From NCBI RefSeq assembly GCF_900115185.1, contig NZ_FOVN01000005.1, forward strand, positions 7,501-71,500: a stretch of 64,000 nt of DNA, read 5' to 3'. This document shows positions 8,791-18,562 of the stretch, in pieces; position 1 is the first letter of the stretch, and each line of letters begins with the position of its first letter. Made by a program: the position numbers and the translations under genes. The notes beneath the pieces are model-generated. The model did not search any database, had not been told where the DNA came from, and worked only from the letters and a program-made list of their open reading frames with translations. The stretch is from Algorimicrobium echini. GTDB lineage: Bacteria; Bacteroidota; Bacteroidia; Flavobacteriales; Flavobacteriaceae.

Positions 8791-9810
8791 CTAACTCTTA
8801 CCTGACAATAAACTGGCAATAACTTTAGTACTTTCAAATTGTTCCAGCATTATTTTTAAAAAAACCGTAATTGGGATTGCCATAATTAAACCAGGAACAC
8901 CCCAGAGAAAACCCCATAGCATTAACATTACTAATACCGTAATAACGTTTAATGAAAAGGATTTACCCATAAAAACTGGTTCTAATATAGAGCCAAAAAG
9001 GACTTGAACACCTGTTATTGAAACCACAAAGAAGAATAAAATACTCGTTGGTTCTAGCTCGATAAAAGCAAATGCTGATAATAACACAACCGTTATTACA
9101 GAGCCAACCATTTGAACAAAATTAATTAAGAAGGCAAATAATCCCCAAAAAATAGGAAAGCTCACATCAAAAAACAAACAAGCTAAACCTGTACCTATTC
9201 CAGTTGCCAGACTAACTGCGAATTTGACTTTTACAAACGTCATTAAATCATTTTCTATTTTAATAAACGTTTTTACCGAGGTATGCTTTAGTTTTAAAAG
9301 TGTACTATTTAAAACTTTTTGAATATTAATCGATTCTGCTAACCATAAAACAACGAAAAATACCGTCATTAAAATCATGGTTAATGTTTTCCGAACAAAG
9401 TCAATGGTAACTCCTATACTTTCTTCGTGAATAAATTTTTTAAAAAGACTTTCTTTACTGTCTATTTCAATGCCAAAAGTTTCATTACCCAATAACAAAA
9501 GTGAATCAAATTTTTCTTCAGCTTTTACAAAAAACTCTGTTTCCGAATTTAAAATTTCACGACCCGAAACCTTTACCAGCTCCCACCCTATTTTTAAACC
9601 AATAGCTATTAGTAATATGACGATTATAATACTTATTGCTCTTGGAATTCGTTTTCGTCCTAACCAGCGCATAAGTGGTAAGAATAACAAGGCAATAAAC
9701 ATGGAGAAAATCAATGGAATAAAAATAAACGAAAGTGTTTTTAATAAAAAAAACACCAATGGAATCACGATGATTGATAATAATATGTTTGTTGTACGCA
9801 ATTGGTTCAT
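8791..9810 (-). CDS. AI-2E family transporter (PerM-like permease)
   Basis: Integral inner-membrane protein of 339 residues with about eight hydrophobic segments and the family's N-terminal pattern (two close helices, then a soluble stretch around residues 80-150, then the C-terminal helix bundle with GSILEPVFMGKSFSLNVITV and GVPGLIMAIPITVFLKI). The family includes the E. coli AI-2 exporter TqsA and Na+/H+ antiporters, so the substrate is open. ATG at 9810 is preferred over GTG at 9819. A TAATTTTG -7-like element lies at 9842-9835, 25 bases upstream. Confidence 0.88.
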   Translation of the reverse strand: MNQLRTTNILLSIIVIPLVFFLLKTLSFIFIPLIFSMFIALLFLPLMRWLGRKRIPRAISIIIVILLIAIGLKIGWELVKVSGREILNSETEFFVKAEEKFDSLLLLGNETFGIEIDSKESLFKKFIHEESIGVTIDFVRKTLTMILMTVFFVVLWLAESINIQKVLNSTLLKLKHTSVKTFIKIENDLMTFVKVKFAVSLATGIGTGLACLFFDVSFPIFWGLFAFLINFVQMVGSVITVVLLSAFAFIELEPTSILFFFVVSITGVQVLFGSILEPVFMGKSFSLNVITVLVMLMLWGFLWGVPGLIMAIPITVFLKIMLEQFESTKVIASLLSGKS

Positions 9811-9936
9811 AAAAGCCACTATTTAATAGAAGTGCAAAATTACATGAAAAAATAGTGTTAGGCTGTTAAAACTCAAAACTATTTTATGTATAAAAAAATA
9901 GAATGCTTTTGTTTATTTATTGTAAAAAGTTACTTT

Positions 9937-11472
9937 TTAAAAAGGTACATCATTATCATCTGGAGCCCCAAAGGCATCATTTGGTGATGGAAAATGATCG
10001 GCTTTAAACGTGTTGTCATTGGCAGCCTCATTCATTTTAGAATGAAACTCGTGATCAAAAGGTGTATCAAAATCATCCAAATTATCAAACTTACCAAGGT
10101 TACCAATAAATTTCAAACGGATATTATCCAGTCCACCATTCCTGTGTTTGGCTATAATAAATTCTGCTTGTCCTTCAGTTGGTGAGCGCTCATCGTCATC
10201 CCACTCATCTATTTTATAATATTCTGGGCGATAAATAAAACTTACAATATCCGCATCTTGCTCAATAGCACCAGATTCACGTAAATCCGACAGTAATGGT
10301 CGTTTACTGCCACCACGCGTTTCTACAGCACGTGATAACTGTGATAATGCAATTACTGGCACACTTAATTCTTTGGCTAAAGCTTTTAAGTTTCGGGAAA
10401 TGGTAGATATTTCTTGTTCACGGTTACCGCCTTTTTGACTTCCTCCTGCTGTCATTAATTGCAAATAATCCACCATGATTAATTTAATGCCATGTTGGGA
10501 CGCTAAACGCCTAGCTTTTGCTCGTAAATCAAAGATAGAAAGTGAAGGTGTATCATCAATAAATAGAGGCGCTTTTTCCAGTCCTTTTACTTTAACATTT
10601 AACTGCTCCCACTCGTGCTTTTCTAATTTACCAGTACGTAATTTCTCTGATGAAAGTCCTGTTTCACTAGAAATTAAACGCATAATTAATTGCACTGATG
10701 CCATCTCTAAAGAGAAGAAAGCTACTGGAATATTTTGGTCTACAGCAATATTTCTTGCCATAGATAACGTTAAAGCTGTTTTACCCATACCAGGACGAGC
10801 AGCCACAATAATTAAATCACTTTCTTGCCATCCAGATGTTAACTTATCAAGTTTAGTAAAACCTGTTGGAATGCCACTTAAACCATCTTTATTGGATATT
10901 TCTTCAATTTTTTTCTTGGCTTGTATAACCAAACTTTGGGCTGTTTCACTGGATTTTTTAATATTTCCTTGGGTAACTTCGTACAGCTTCGCTTCTGCTT
11001 TATCTAATAAATCGAATACATCTTGGGTTTCATCATAAGAGTCTTCAATAATTTCACTTGAAATTTTTATTAAACTTCTTTGAATAAATTTTTGCAAGAT
11101 AATACGTGCATGAAACTCTATATGTGCCGATGACGATACTTTTTGAGTTAAAGAAATTAAGTAAAAATCGCCTCCAGAAATGTCTAATTTTAAATTTTTC
11201 TTTAATTGACTAGAAACAGTTAATAAGTCAATCGGTTCACTATTTTCAAATAACTGAAAAATGGCTTCAAAAATATGTTGATGTGCTTCTTTATAAAATG
11301 CATCTGGACTTAAAATATCAATAACCTCATCAACTCCTTTTTTATCAATCATCATTGCCCCGAGTACAACCTCCTCTAAATCAATGGCTTGAGGCGGTAT
11401 TTTACCTTTTTCAAGACTAATTAAAGTGCTTTTATCTACGGGATATCCCTTTATTTGATTCGGTTGTTTCAT
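9937..11472 (-). CDS. dnaB: Replicative DNA helicase DnaB
   Basis: Hexameric helicase that unwinds DNA at the replication fork. The 511 residues show the N-terminal primase-interacting domain (LEEVVLGAMMIDKKGVDEV, about 30-130) and the RecA-like C-domain with Walker A ARPGMGKTA (about 227-235), Walker B IKLIMVDYLQLM, and the conserved SDLRESGAIEQDADIV. No intein interrupts it. The very C-terminus is GAPDDNDVPF, which resembles the acidic DDDIPF tail of SSB. Monocistronic or lightly coupled; no strong terminator was seen in the 126 bases before the AI-2E gene. Confidence 0.97.
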   Translation of the reverse strand: MKQPNQIKGYPVDKSTLISLEKGKIPPQAIDLEEVVLGAMMIDKKGVDEVIDILSPDAFYKEAHQHIFEAIFQLFENSEPIDLLTVSSQLKKNLKLDISGGDFYLISLTQKVSSSAHIEFHARIILQKFIQRSLIKISSEIIEDSYDETQDVFDLLDKAEAKLYEVTQGNIKKSSETAQSLVIQAKKKIEEISNKDGLSGIPTGFTKLDKLTSGWQESDLIIVAARPGMGKTALTLSMARNIAVDQNIPVAFFSLEMASVQLIMRLISSETGLSSEKLRTGKLEKHEWEQLNVKVKGLEKAPLFIDDTPSLSIFDLRAKARRLASQHGIKLIMVDYLQLMTAGGSQKGGNREQEISTISRNLKALAKELSVPVIALSQLSRAVETRGGSKRPLLSDLRESGAIEQDADIVSFIYRPEYYKIDEWDDDERSPTEGQAEFIIAKHRNGGLDNIRLKFIGNLGKFDNLDDFDTPFDHEFHSKMNEAANDNTFKADHFPSPNDAFGAPDDNDVPF

Positions 11473-11585
11473 GTGAGCGAAAGTAATTAAAAGGTTGCTA
11501 TAATAATAGCAATTATCGAGTTTGGTTGTTAACTGGAAGTTAACAATTTAACTGTTAATAAGTTGATTTTATTGTTAATAAGCAT

Positions 11586-11619
11586 AAAAAAATCTGAAAT
11601 ACAAAATTTCAGATTTTAA
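11586..11619 (-). terminator. Terminator of accA
   Basis: Perfect 12-base stem AAAATCTGAAAT / ATTTCAGATTTT around ACAAA, followed on the minus strand by a T run. It lies 20-55 bases past the accA stop. Confidence 0.88.
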
Positions 11620-11640
11620 GGTTCTATAGTACGAAACGGA

Positions 11641-12594
11641 TTAGCCTTTAAAAACGCCCATATCCATATATTTATCCATTCTATTTTTCACTAATTCTTT
11701 TGGTGATAAGTTTTTAAACTCCTCGAAAGATTTTAAAATGGCTTCGCGAACAGATAAAAACGTTTTCTCCCGATCACTATGTGCACCACCAATTGGTTCT
11801 TTAATAATCTGGTCTACTAGTTTCATTTTTTTCATGTCTGTGGCGGTTAATTTCAAAGCATCTGCAGCTTGTTCCTTAAATTCCCAACTGCGCCATAAAA
11901 TAGATGAGCATGATTCTGGCGAAATTACTGAATACCATGTGTTTTCTAGCATTAAAACTTTGTCACCAACCCCAATTCCTAATGCGCCACCTGAAGCACC
12001 TTCGCCAATGATAACAGTAATAATAGGAACTTTTAATCGGGTCATTTCTAAAATATTTCTTGCAATAGCTTCACCTTGACCACGCTCTTCTGCTTCCAAT
12101 CCAGGATAAGCACCAGGTGTGTCAATTAGTGTAATAACAGGAATATTAAATTTTTCTGCAGACTTCATTAAGCGTAATGCCTTCCGGTAACCTTCAGGAT
12201 TAGCCATACCAAAGTTACGATACTGACGTGTTTTTGTATTGTAACCTTTTTGCTGACCAATAATCATAAAACTTTGGTCGCCTATTTTACCAAGGCCACC
12301 AATCATAGCTTTATCATCTTTTACATTACGATCGCCATGTAACTCTAAAAAGGATTCACCACAAAGCGCTTTAACATAATCCAATGTATAAGGACGGTTT
12401 GGATGACGAGACATTTGCACACGCTGCCAAGGGGTTAAATTCTTATAAATATCTTTTTTTGTGGCAATCAGTTTCTTTTCAATTTGCTTGCAGGTCTCGG
12501 TTACATCAACATCACTCTCCTCACCTATCACTTGACATTTCTGCAACTGATCTTCTAGTTCTTTTATTGGAAGTTCAAACTCTAAATATTCCAT
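11641..12594 (-). CDS. accA: Acetyl-CoA carboxylase carboxyltransferase, alpha subunit
   Basis: Transfers the carboxyl group from biotin to acetyl-CoA to make malonyl-CoA, with AccD as partner (not in window). The 317 residues match the family length: N-terminal helices ([17 protein letters not shown]), [19 protein letters not shown], the oxyanion/CoA region [20 protein letters not shown] and [17 protein letters not shown]. Single-gene unit with its own terminator; a CAAACCTA (-7 complement TAGGTTTG) lies at 12625-12632, 31 bases upstream of the start. Confidence 0.97.
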   Translation of the reverse strand: MEYLEFELPIKELEDQLQKCQVIGEESDVDVTETCKQIEKKLIATKKDIYKNLTPWQRVQMSRHPNRPYTLDYVKALCGESFLELHGDRNVKDDKAMIGGLGKIGDQSFMIIGQQKGYNTKTRQYRNFGMANPEGYRKALRLMKSAEKFNIPVITLIDTPGAYPGLEAEERGQGEAIARNILEMTRLKVPIITVIIGEGASGGALGIGVGDKVLMLENTWYSVISPESCSSILWRSWEFKEQAADALKLTATDMKKMKLVDQIIKEPIGGAHSDREKTFLSVREAILKSFEEFKNLSPKELVKNRMDKYMDMGVFKG

Positions 12595-12731
12595 AGGAAT
12601 TTTTAATTTAAATTAGTTAGCCTACAAACCTACATATTTTTTTCATTTTATCCCGAAGTAAAAAGACGAAATATTAGGTATGCATAATGCTTTTTACAAA
12701 AGTACTAATTACCAAATACATGATAAAAATA

Positions 12732-13646
12732 TTAACGTATTTGTGACAGAGTGGCTAGGCTCTTCTGACGCTTTCTTCTATTTTTTAACAGGCCATTACA
12801 TACTACTACAGCTATAATAATTGCCGCTCCAATATAAAAATTAACACTCATTTTTTCTTTTTCAGGAAAGATAATTAGGGCGAGAATGATACCATAAATA
12901 GGCTCTAAATTATACGTTAACACAACAGTAAAAGGACTAATATATCGCATAACGTAAACTGATGCTATAAACGCATAAGCAGTACATACTGAAGCCAAAA
13001 TGAATAGATATAAGATGTCTGATACGTGGAGCGCGAAAAATTCTGTTGAAAAACCCTTTCCAGAAAAAAGCAAATACAAACTAATAAAAGCAACGCCACT
13101 AATAAACTCATAAAACGAAATGACCGTTGCCGAATGTTTCTCCAGAAACTTACCATTCAATACAGCAAAAAGAGATGATAAAAAGGCTGACAATATGCCC
13201 AAAATAATACCTAGCCAATAATGAAGTTCAGTTTGTGTAATAATAAAGACACCGATTATAACAAGTATTCCAAACAATATTTCATAACCAATAAGTTTTC
13301 GCTTATAAATTAATGGTTCTATAAAAGAGGCGAAAAAGGCACCTGTTGAAAACATGGCCAAAGTAATTGAAATATTAGACACCTTTATGGCGGCAAAGAA
13401 GGTAATCCAATGCAAGGCTATTACAACTCCTGCAAAGCCTAGCATGAGCATGGACTGAAATGAAATTTTAATTTTAGCTTTAGAAAAATAAACATAAGCA
13501 CCCATAAAAACCAAAGCAATCAGCATGCGATACCAAACGAGTGAAACAGCTTCTATGGAAATTAACTGTCCGAGAATAGCAGTAAAACCAGCTATAAACA
13601 CTAACAAATGTAAGTGTGCGTAGTTTTTTAATTTATCGTTTAGCAT
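12732..13646 (-). CDS. EamA/DMT-superfamily permease
   Basis: Inner-membrane transporter of 304 residues with about ten hydrophobic helices arranged as two EamA repeats (first repeat about 8-135, second 145-290; AVSLVWYRMLIALVFMG and SPFTVVLTYNLEPIYGIILALIIF). Substrate unknown; members export amino acids or other metabolites. The start overlaps the 3' end of the LptF/G-like gene by 14 bases, so the two are probably translated from one mRNA. The C-terminus is basic (KNRRKRQKS). Confidence 0.88.
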   Translation of the reverse strand: MLNDKLKNYAHLHLLVFIAGFTAILGQLISIEAVSLVWYRMLIALVFMGAYVYFSKAKIKISFQSMLMLGFAGVVIALHWITFFAAIKVSNISITLAMFSTGAFFASFIEPLIYKRKLIGYEILFGILVIIGVFIITQTELHYWLGIILGILSAFLSSLFAVLNGKFLEKHSATVISFYEFISGVAFISLYLLFSGKGFSTEFFALHVSDILYLFILASVCTAYAFIASVYVMRYISPFTVVLTYNLEPIYGIILALIIFPEKEKMSVNFYIGAAIIIAVVVCNGLLKNRRKRQKSLATLSQIR

Positions 13647-14709
13647 TATATAGAAGGTAAGACGCTAATATACCGAATAATATATTTGGAAACCACACTG
13701 CAATTAGTGGAGGAAAATCGGATTGAGCTGCAAGAACCCCAAAAATTTTATCAAAGAATACAAATACCATAGCAATACAAATACCAAAGGCTAGGTTTAC
13801 ACCCATACCGCCTCTTCTTTTAATAGACGAAACAGCTACCGCGATAATCGTTAAAATAAAAACAGACACAGGTAAACTCCAAATTCTGTATTTTACTAAT
13901 TTATAACGACTGATATAAGATGACCCACGAGCTTCTTCTTTCTCAATAAACCTATTCAACTCGCCGTACTGCAACGTTTCAGCTATGTATTCAACAGGTG
14001 TTAAATCTTCTAAATCGAAATCAAAGTGAACATTTTTTCGTCTACTAACTTCTAACACATCTTTGTCCTCTCCAATTGTCCGTTTTACATAAGACAACAA
14101 CCTATAAGTGGAATCTTTTTCTTCAAAACGAATAGAACTTGCAGTAATTTTATAGACTATTTTATCATTTTCAATATGCTCTAATGTAAAATTCTGACCA
14201 AGTTTTTGTTTGGTATCAAAACTACTGACATATATATAATCGTTATCATTAATTTGCCTATACACATTTTGGTTATCTATAGCGCTTTTATTGGTTTTCA
14301 AGTACTTGTAGTTGAAATCATTAAAGCCTTTACTGGCTTCTGGTGCTAAATAAAGTCCTAAAACCAAAGCCAATATTGATACAATAGTAGCGCCTATTAA
14401 ATAAGGTCTTAAAAAACGTGTGAATGAAACCCCTGAACTTAAAAAAGCTATAATTTCTGTATTGTTTGCTAATTTGGAAGTGAACCAGATTACCGATAGA
14501 AACAAAAATAAAGGAAACAATAAGTGCGCAAAATATATAGTAAAATCTAAAAAATAAAGCATGACCTCGCCAAAAGGTGCTTCATTTTCTAAAATTTTTC
14601 CAATTTTCTCTGCAAGATGGACCGTAATTCCGATGGGAATAAACAACATCAGCATCACAAAGAATGTAAAGAGATAACGTTTTAATATGTACCAATCTAA
14701 TATTTTCAA
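13633..14709 (-). CDS. LptF/LptG-family permease
   Basis: Membrane subunit of the LPS transporter LptB2FG, which extracts LPS from the inner membrane. The 358 residues start MKILDWYILKRYLFTFF, the family's signature N-terminus, with three N-terminal helices, a periplasmic beta-jellyroll domain (about 130-260) and three C-terminal helices (VFILTIIAVAVSSIKRRGGMG ... VFFDKIFGVLAAQ). Sequence alone does not separate LptF from LptG; the partner is outside the window. It is 17 bases from tgt, with the order tgt-lptF/G. Confidence 0.93.
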   Translation of the reverse strand: MKILDWYILKRYLFTFFVMLMLFIPIGITVHLAEKIGKILENEAPFGEVMLYFLDFTIYFAHLLFPLFLFLSVIWFTSKLANNTEIIAFLSSGVSFTRFLRPYLIGATIVSILALVLGLYLAPEASKGFNDFNYKYLKTNKSAIDNQNVYRQINDNDYIYVSSFDTKQKLGQNFTLEHIENDKIVYKITASSIRFEEKDSTYRLLSYVKRTIGEDKDVLEVSRRKNVHFDFDLEDLTPVEYIAETLQYGELNRFIEKEEARGSSYISRYKLVKYRIWSLPVSVFILTIIAVAVSSIKRRGGMGVNLAFGICIAMVFVFFDKIFGVLAAQSDFPPLIAVWFPNILFGILASYLLYNAKR

Positions 14710-14726
14710 TTTCTATTTCTTCTAAA

Positions 14727-15857
14727 TTAAAGGCGGTTATCCATTTGTTTAACCATCTTGTTTTTCCAAGTAGTAAAATCGCCTGCTAATATATGTTTTC
14801 TAGCCTCACGAACCAACCACATATAGAACCCTAGATTATGGATAGTTGCAATCTGTTTTCCTAATAATTCATTAACTGAAAATAAATGTCTTAAATAGGC
14901 CTTGCTATATTCGGTATCAACAAAGGTGATTCCCATCTCATCGATTGGCGAAAAATCTTCACGCCATTTTAAGTTTTTAATATTTATAGAACCATGTGCT
15001 GTAAAAAGCATACCATTTCTAGCATTACGTGTTGGCATAACACAATCAAACATATCCACGCCTAATGCAATATTTTCTAAAATATTTATAGGAGTTCCTA
15101 CACCCATTAAATAGCGAGGTTTGTCTTCCGGTAAAATAGCGGTTACCACTTCCGTCATACCATACATTTCTTCAGCAGGCTCACCTACAGACAATCCCCC
15201 TATAGCATTTCCTACTGCTCCAGCATTGGCAATATATTCAGCAGATTGCTGGCGTAAATCCTTATAAGTACTCCCTTGAACAATTGGAAAAAAGGCTTGA
15301 TCATAACCATACTTTAGAGGCGTTTTTTCTAAATGATTAATACACCTATCTAACCACCTATGCGTCATGTGCATGGAACGTTTGGCGTATCTATAATCGC
15401 ATGGATATGGAGTACATTCATCGAATGCCATGATAATATCGGCACCTATAGAACGTTGAATTTCCATGACGTTTTCAGGTGTAAATGTGTGATAGCTTCC
15501 ATCAATATGACTTTTAAATTTAACACCTTCTTCTTTTATTTTTCTGTTGGCTGACAATGAATACACTTGATATCCACCTGAATCGGTTAAAATATTCCGA
15601 TCCCAATTCATAAATTTATGGATTCCACCAGCCTTTTCTAGAACATCAGTTTGTGGACGCAAATACAAATGGTAGGTATTCCCTAAAATAATATCTGGAT
15701 TAATTTCAGCTTTTAGGTCACGTTGATGAACACCTTTTACGGTTGCAACGGTTCCTACAGGCATAAATATTGGTGTTTCAATAACACCATGATCTGTAGT
15801 TAATTTACCAGCTCTAGCCTTTGAATTTGGGTCGGTTACTTTTAAGTCAAATGTCAT
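14727..15857 (-). CDS. tgt: tRNA-guanine transglycosylase (queuine/preQ1), Zn ligands not seen
   Basis: Exchanges guanine 34 for preQ1 in GUN anticodons, first tRNA step of queuosine synthesis. The 376 residues contain TDSGGYQVYSLS, AFDECTPYPCD (substrate-binding Asp), GGLSVGEPAEEM and the nucleophile Asp in DMFDCVMPTRNARNG. The C-terminal zinc site of characterised enzymes (CxCxxC before RAYLHHL) is absent: the corresponding segment is GITFVDTEYSKAYLRHL, with only the later His (ATIHNLGFY) kept. Start at 15857 (MTFDLKVTDPNSKARAG) is preferred over 15881. A CAAATATA (TATATTTG on the minus strand) lies at 15879-15886. Confidence 0.95.
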   Translation of the reverse strand: MTFDLKVTDPNSKARAGKLTTDHGVIETPIFMPVGTVATVKGVHQRDLKAEINPDIILGNTYHLYLRPQTDVLEKAGGIHKFMNWDRNILTDSGGYQVYSLSANRKIKEEGVKFKSHIDGSYHTFTPENVMEIQRSIGADIIMAFDECTPYPCDYRYAKRSMHMTHRWLDRCINHLEKTPLKYGYDQAFFPIVQGSTYKDLRQQSAEYIANAGAVGNAIGGLSVGEPAEEMYGMTEVVTAILPEDKPRYLMGVGTPINILENIALGVDMFDCVMPTRNARNGMLFTAHGSINIKNLKWREDFSPIDEMGITFVDTEYSKAYLRHLFSVNELLGKQIATIHNLGFYMWLVREARKHILAGDFTTWKNKMVKQMDNRL

Positions 15858-15993
15858 ATTCAATTTATCATGAAAGGGCAAATATAAATAAGATATTACG
15901 ATGTACTTCTTAATAAAAACAAAATTGTTAGCAAATGCATTGAAATCGTTAATAAATGCATTTAAACTCTTATAATAAATCTAGATAAAGCGT

Positions 15994-16001
15994 TATTTTT
16001 G
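15994..16001 (+). promoter_or_regulatory. TAnnTTTG -7 element before transketolase
   Basis: TATTTTTG matches the -7 consensus, 25 bases before the ATG at 16026. No TTG was found at the right distance upstream, so it is a partial match. Confidence 0.45.
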
Positions 16002-16025
16002 CAACTTATTAATAACAACACAAGC

Positions 16026-16871
16026 ATGTCAAACACACAACAATTAGAAGACTTAACAACCCAAGTACGTAGAGATATTTTACGTATGGTACACAAGGTA
16101 AACTCTGGACATCCAGGCGGTTCATTAGGCTGTGCCGAATTTTTTGTAGCCCTTTACCAAGAAATCATGGACCGTAAAGACGGTTTTGATATGGATGGCA
16201 TTGGCGAAGATCTATTCTTTTTATCAAACGGTCATATTTCGCCAGTATATTACAGTGTATTAGCGCGTTCAGGCTATTTTCCAGTAACCGAATTAAATAC
16301 ATTCCGTTTAATTAATTCACGCTTGCAAGGCCATCCAACTACTCACGAAGATTTACCAGGAATTCGGATTGCTTCTGGTTCTTTAGGACAAGGCATGTCT
16401 GTTGCTTTAGGAGCAGCTCAAGCCAAAAAATTAAATAATGACAAGCATTTAATTTATAGCTTACATGGTGATGGCGAACTTCAAGAAGGCCAAAATTGGG
16501 AAGCCATAATGTATGCTGCAGGTAATAACGTTGATAATATTATTGCGACTATCGATTTAAATGGTCAGCAAATTGATGGTTCAACAGACACAGTTTTACC
16601 TTTAGGAAGTGTTAAAGGAAAGTTTGAAGCATTTGGTTGGACGGTTGTAGAGATTGAAGAAGGCAATAATATAGATGCTATATTAAAAGGTATGGCTGAA
16701 GCAAAATCTAGAACTAGACAAGGTAAACCCGTTTGTGTTTTACTAAAAACCGTTATGGGTAATGGTGTCGATTTTATGATGCATACACATGCATGGCACG
16801 GAAAAGCACCTAATGACGAGCAGTTAGCTATCGGCTTAAAACAAAACCCAGAGACTTTAGGTGATTATTAA
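16026..16871 (+). CDS. Transketolase, N-terminal (TPP-binding) subunit
   Basis: First half of a split transketolase, which moves two-carbon units in the pentose phosphate pathway. The 281 residues contain GHPGGSLGCAEFFVALY, the RIASGSLGQGMSVALGAA turn and the thiamine-diphosphate motif GDGELQEGQNWEA ... DLNGQQIDG. The start at 16026 (MSNTQQLEDLTTQVRRDILR) is preferred over a TTG at 15999. The C-terminal subunit gene follows after 33 bases. Splitting into two adjacent genes is common in this phylum and is not a frameshift. Confidence 0.95.
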   Translation: MSNTQQLEDLTTQVRRDILRMVHKVNSGHPGGSLGCAEFFVALYQEIMDRKDGFDMDGIGEDLFFLSNGHISPVYYSVLARSGYFPVTELNTFRLINSRLQGHPTTHEDLPGIRIASGSLGQGMSVALGAAQAKKLNNDKHLIYSLHGDGELQEGQNWEAIMYAAGNNVDNIIATIDLNGQQIDGSTDTVLPLGSVKGKFEAFGWTVVEIEEGNNIDAILKGMAEAKSRTRQGKPVCVLLKTVMGNGVDFMMHTHAWHGKAPNDEQLAIGLKQNPETLGDY

Positions 16872-16904
16872 TTTAAAAAGACAACCACTTTCGTGGACAT
16901 AGAT

Positions 16905-17858
16905 ATGAAAACATATACAAATACAGGAAATAAAGATACACGTTCAGGATTTGGAGCTGGATTAACCGAACTAGGAAAAACTAACGAAAATGTTGTTGCG
17001 CTTTGTGCGGATTTAATTGGGTCTTTAAAAATGGACGATTTTAAAAAGAACCACCCAGAACGTTTTTTTCAAGTCGGTATAGCAGAAGCTAATATGATTG
17101 GTTTAGCTGCAGGATTAACCATTGGCGGAAAAATTCCATTTACAGGAACCTTTGCTAACTTTTCAACAGGTCGTGTTTACGATCAAATTCGTCAGAGCGT
17201 TGCCTATTCTGGTAAAAATGTAAAAATTTGTGCATCGCATGCTGGCTTAACTTTAGGTGAAGATGGTGCAACACACCAAATTTTAGAAGATATTGGATTA
17301 ATGAAAATGTTGCCAGGCATGACCGTAATTAATCCATGTGATTACAACCAAACCAAGGCTGCAACTATAGCTATAGCAGAACACGAAGGCCCTGTTTACT
17401 TGCGTTTTGGAAGACCGAGTGTGGCCAACTTTACACCTGCTGACCAAAAATTTGAAATTGGTAAAGCGCTTCATTTAGTAGATGGTACAGATGTAACTAT
17501 TGTTGCTACAGGTCATTTAGTATGGGAAGCTCTTGAAGCTGCTAAAACCTTAAACGACAAAGGTATTTCTGCTGAAGTGATAAATATTCACACTATTAAA
17601 CCTTTGGATCATGCTGCTATTTTAAAATCCGTAGCTAAAACAGGTTGTATTGTAACTGCAGAAGAACATAATCATTTAGGAGGTTTAGGTGAAAGTGTTT
17701 CTCGTGTTTTAACAACAAACAATCCCGTTCCACAAGAATTTGTGGCAACTAATGACACATTTGGAGAGTCTGGTACACCTGCTCAACTTATGGAAAAATA
17801 TGGTTTAAATGCCGAAGCTATTGTAAAAGCTACAGAAACCGTATTGAATAGAAAATAA
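16905..17858 (+). CDS. Transketolase, C-terminal subunit
   Basis: Second half of the split enzyme (317 residues): pyrimidine-binding domain with the catalytic Glu in [18 protein letters not shown] and [24 protein letters not shown], then the C-terminal transketolase domain ([18 protein letters not shown] ... [17 protein letters not shown]). Start is the ATG at 16905 ([17 protein letters not shown]); a GTG at 16893 is a poorer choice. A weak hairpin (AAACGAA / TTCGTTT, 17857-17877) follows the stop. Confidence 0.95.
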   Translation: MKTYTNTGNKDTRSGFGAGLTELGKTNENVVALCADLIGSLKMDDFKKNHPERFFQVGIAEANMIGLAAGLTIGGKIPFTGTFANFSTGRVYDQIRQSVAYSGKNVKICASHAGLTLGEDGATHQILEDIGLMKMLPGMTVINPCDYNQTKAATIAIAEHEGPVYLRFGRPSVANFTPADQKFEIGKALHLVDGTDVTIVATGHLVWEALEAAKTLNDKGISAEVINIHTIKPLDHAAILKSVAKTGCIVTAEEHNHLGGLGESVSRVLTTNNPVPQEFVATNDTFGESGTPAQLMEKYGLNAEAIVKATETVLNRK

Positions 17859-17905
17859 ACGAATCTTTTTTTCGTTTAAAGGAGGTAATCAAAAAAACAA
17901 ATAAT

Positions 17906-18490
17906 ATGAAATATCTTGTTTTAAGTCTGATTGCCTCCTTTTTATTTATAGGCACAGCAACTGCCCAAACAGCCAGTGGTTTTGGTTTTAAAGGTGGTTT
18001 AAACTACAATGCTAATGGTAATTATTATGAATCGGCTGTTAGTGCTGCTGAAAAACCAGATAGAAATATAGGCTATCACTTTGGTTTATTTTATAAAGTA
18101 GGTGGTAAAATTTTTGCCAAACCAGAATTGGTGTATACAGCAACCAAAAGCAATTATGATACTGGGGATTTTAAAATGCAAAAAATTGATGCACCACTTT
18201 TAGTTGGCGTTCGGTTTTTAAAAGTTCTTAATGTTTTTGCAGGCCCTTCATTACAATATATTGTCGATTCTGAATTTGATGGAATTAATATTGACTCCAT
18301 TGAAAATGACTTTACAGTTGGACTTAATTTTGGAGTAGGATTTAGCTTAAAGAAAATTGGATTTGATTTGCGTTATGAACGTGGTTTTAACGATAATGAA
18401 GCTGTTTTTGCAACAAACAACGGATTAAGTATTGGAAGAATAGACACACGACCTGACCAATTAATTTTTAGTATTTCGCTATTACTTTAA
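17906..18490 (+). CDS. Outer membrane beta-barrel protein (porin-like, 194 aa)
   Basis: Small outer-membrane protein with a signal peptide (MKYLVLSLIASFLFIGTATAQ) and alternating amphipathic strands: GFGFKGGLNYNA, YHFGLFYKVGG, KPELVYTATK, PLLVGVRFLKVLNVFAGPSLQYI, FTVGLNFGVGFSL, FDLRYERGF. The pattern fits the eight-stranded outer membrane protein beta-barrel family (PorT-like/OmpW-like superfamily); function unknown. A full AAAGGAGGT lies at 17878-17886, but 19 bases upstream of the ATG, too far for standard ribosome binding. It ends at a bidirectional terminator shared with the FKBP-like gene. Confidence 0.82.
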   Translation: MKYLVLSLIASFLFIGTATAQTASGFGFKGGLNYNANGNYYESAVSAAEKPDRNIGYHFGLFYKVGGKIFAKPELVYTATKSNYDTGDFKMQKIDAPLLVGVRFLKVLNVFAGPSLQYIVDSEFDGINIDSIENDFTVGLNFGVGFSLKKIGFDLRYERGFNDNEAVFATNNGLSIGRIDTRPDQLIFSISLLL

Positions 18491-18510
18491 TGATTTGGTT
18501 AATTTATAAA

Positions 18511-18548
18511 AACAAAAAAAACCGCTAAACGCGGTTTTTTTTGTTTTT
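18511..18548. terminator. Bidirectional terminator
   Basis: Long stem AACAAAAAAAACCGC / GCGGTTTTTTTTGTT with loop TAAAC, T-rich in both directions. It serves the two convergent genes ending at 18490 and 18563. Confidence 0.9.
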
Positions 18549-18562
18549 ATAATCTGTAGAAA

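Noticed and set aside
9937-11472. Intein in DnaB
   Set aside because: DnaB often hosts inteins at the P-loop, but the Walker A region reads continuously and the length is normal.
16026-17858. Transketolase broken by a frameshift
   Set aside because: The two genes end and start cleanly with a 33-base gap, each with full domains, as in the split enzymes of this phylum.
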